Position numbers and translations under genes: made by a program. Of a stretch of DNA of 7,707 nt, positions 6,863 to 7,707 are shown one piece after another; within the stretch, counting starts at the first letter, position 1, and the number at the start of each line of letters is the position of its first letter. This DNA comes from an uncultured Chitinophagaceae bacterium (lineage in GTDB: Bacteria; Bacteroidota; Bacteroidia; Chitinophagales; Chitinophagaceae): positions 1-7,707 of the forward strand of contig CAMPGG010000156.1 in the NCBI GenBank assembly GCA_946885335.1, given 5' to 3'. The notes below the pieces were generated by a model. It was not told the origin of the DNA. It did not search any database and was given only the letters and a program-made list of their open reading frames with translations.

Positions 6863-7707
6863 ATGCTTATAAAAATCATGGCTTTTTGCTTGTTGTGTCT
6901 TTGCACGGCAGGGGATCTAATAGGGCAGGATAAATTATTGGTTTTACCTTCTCAACCTGAGCGTGGTAAAAAAGTTACTATCAGGTATGATCCTTCTGCT
7001 AATGGAGCAGTCATACCTGCTAATGCCGAAAAAATAGAAGTGGTATTTACTTATTCGAATATGTACGAATATCCCTGGCGAATGCCACTGGCCAAAAAAG
7101 GGAAATACTGGGAAACATCTTTTGTAATTCCTTATTATGCTACCTATGCCACATTTTATTTACAAAGTGGAGAGATAAAAGATCAGCCTGCAAAGAATAA
7201 ACATTTTGAGCTGGCCATCTATGAAAATAACAAGAGAATACAAAATAGTTATTTGTATGAAAACTACAGCTTAGGGGCGCAAATGGGAAAGGTGCCCGAA
7301 TTAGCAGAAAAACAGTCAGAACTGCTAAAAAAGGAATTAGCCCTTTATCCTGATAATTATGAAGCAAAACTTCGCTTGCTGAATTATCAGATTGCGAAAG
7401 CGGATGTAAAGGATAAAGAACAATTCAGAAACCAGGCAAGAGAAGTTATAGCATCAAAATTTTATGAAAACCCTGGTGTCAATGGGTTTATGAATAAAAC
7501 CACAATGGGTTACCTGATCATTGGTGAAAATAGCAGGCTCGATTCTATCAGGCAGGTAGTGAGGCAGGAATATCCTGAATCTGAAGTTGGATACGGCATG
7601 AGAATAAATGAAATCAACCAGGAAGAAGATACTGCGGTTAAAGCAAAAAAACTTTTATTAATTCTGGAAAATGAAACAGCGGAAAACAAAAATTATTTTT
7701 CCAATGC
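6863..7707 (+). CDS. secreted protein, 3' end beyond the window; possibly N-terminal half of a TlpA/thioredoxin-type protein
   Basis: An open frame runs from ATG 6863 to the window edge without a stop (281 complete codons). The first 22 residues are a hydrophobic export signal ending LIGQ, a common Bacteroidota signal-peptidase I site; the cysteines at 9, 12 and 14 are in the hydrophobic core and do not form a lipobox. Residues about 25-120 look like a beta-rich, Ig/CBM-like domain (RGKKVTIRYDPSANG, KIEVVFTYSN, KKGKYWETSFVIP, FYLQSGEIKD). From about 135 the chain becomes helical and TPR-like (ELAEKQSELLKKELALYPDN, EAKLRLLNYQIAKA). This order resembles the N-terminal part of large Bacteroidota redoxin proteins often found after SusC/SusD pairs, but the thioredoxin domain with its CxxC would lie outside the window, so the assignment is inference. 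It begins 47 bases after susD with no terminator between, so it is probably in the same operon. A second in-frame ATG at 6878 is possible. Confidence 0.8.
   Translation, partial: MLIKIMAFCLLCLCTAGDLIGQDKLLVLPSQPERGKKVTIRYDPSANGAVIPANAEKIEVVFTYSNMYEYPWRMPLAKKGKYWETSFVIPYYATYATFYLQSGEIKDQPAKNKHFELAIYENNKRIQNSYLYENYSLGAQMGKVPELAEKQSELLKKELALYPDNYEAKLRLLNYQIAKADVKDKEQFRNQAREVIASKFYENPGVNGFMNKTTMGYLIIGENSRLDSIRQVVRQEYPESEVGYGMRINEINQEEDTAVKAKKLLLILENETAENKNYFSN

Noticed and set aside
7140..7367. A 75-codon - strand frame near the right end
   Set aside because: It is opposite the open exported-protein frame, which has a signal peptide and coherent domain structure.

Overview
The window is a regulated nutrient-uptake locus from an AT-rich member of the Bacteroidota, probably the Chitinophagaceae/Sphingobacteriales side of the phylum. 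This rests on the SusC/SusD pair, the SusC leader peptide (opening MNLKALCKHAQYKR, ending near DGFAQ), the FecI/FecR pair with a C-terminal DUF4974-like domain, and A/T-rich translation leaders without Shine-Dalgarno sequences. The taxonomic placement is inference from protein style, not from a marker gene.

Layout, all genes on the + strand: an ECF sigma factor (78-653); a FecR-type membrane anti-sigma factor (723-1952); a 120-base intergenic region with a perfect 9-bp GC-rich hairpin (1953-2072); a SusC/RagA TonB-dependent outer-membrane transporter with an N-terminal STN signalling domain (best start 2073, end 5405); its SusD/RagB surface lipoprotein partner (5439-6815); and the 5' part of a secreted protein (6863 to the window edge), possibly the N-terminal half of a Bacteroidota TlpA/thioredoxin-type protein. 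There is no gene-free stretch over 300 bases, and no tRNA, rRNA, CRISPR array or insertion sequence was seen.

The first four proteins form a trans-envelope signalling chain. Substrate capture by SusC/SusD would be sensed through the SusC STN domain, which contacts periplasmic FecR; FecR then frees or activates the sigma factor, which transcribes susC, susD and the downstream gene. No glycoside hydrolase, peptidase or sulfatase lies inside the window, so the imported substrate cannot be named.

The most interesting non-coding signal is between fecR and susC. The hairpin lacks a T-tract on the + strand, but on the - strand it is followed directly by seven Ts, the form of an intrinsic terminator. 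A sequence resembling a Bacteroidota promoter -7 box, also on the - strand, overlaps the susC start codon. Together they would define a short RNA antisense to the susC leader, in the same position as the DonS-type cis-antisense RNAs known from Bacteroides polysaccharide loci. This is a hypothesis from sequence layout only.
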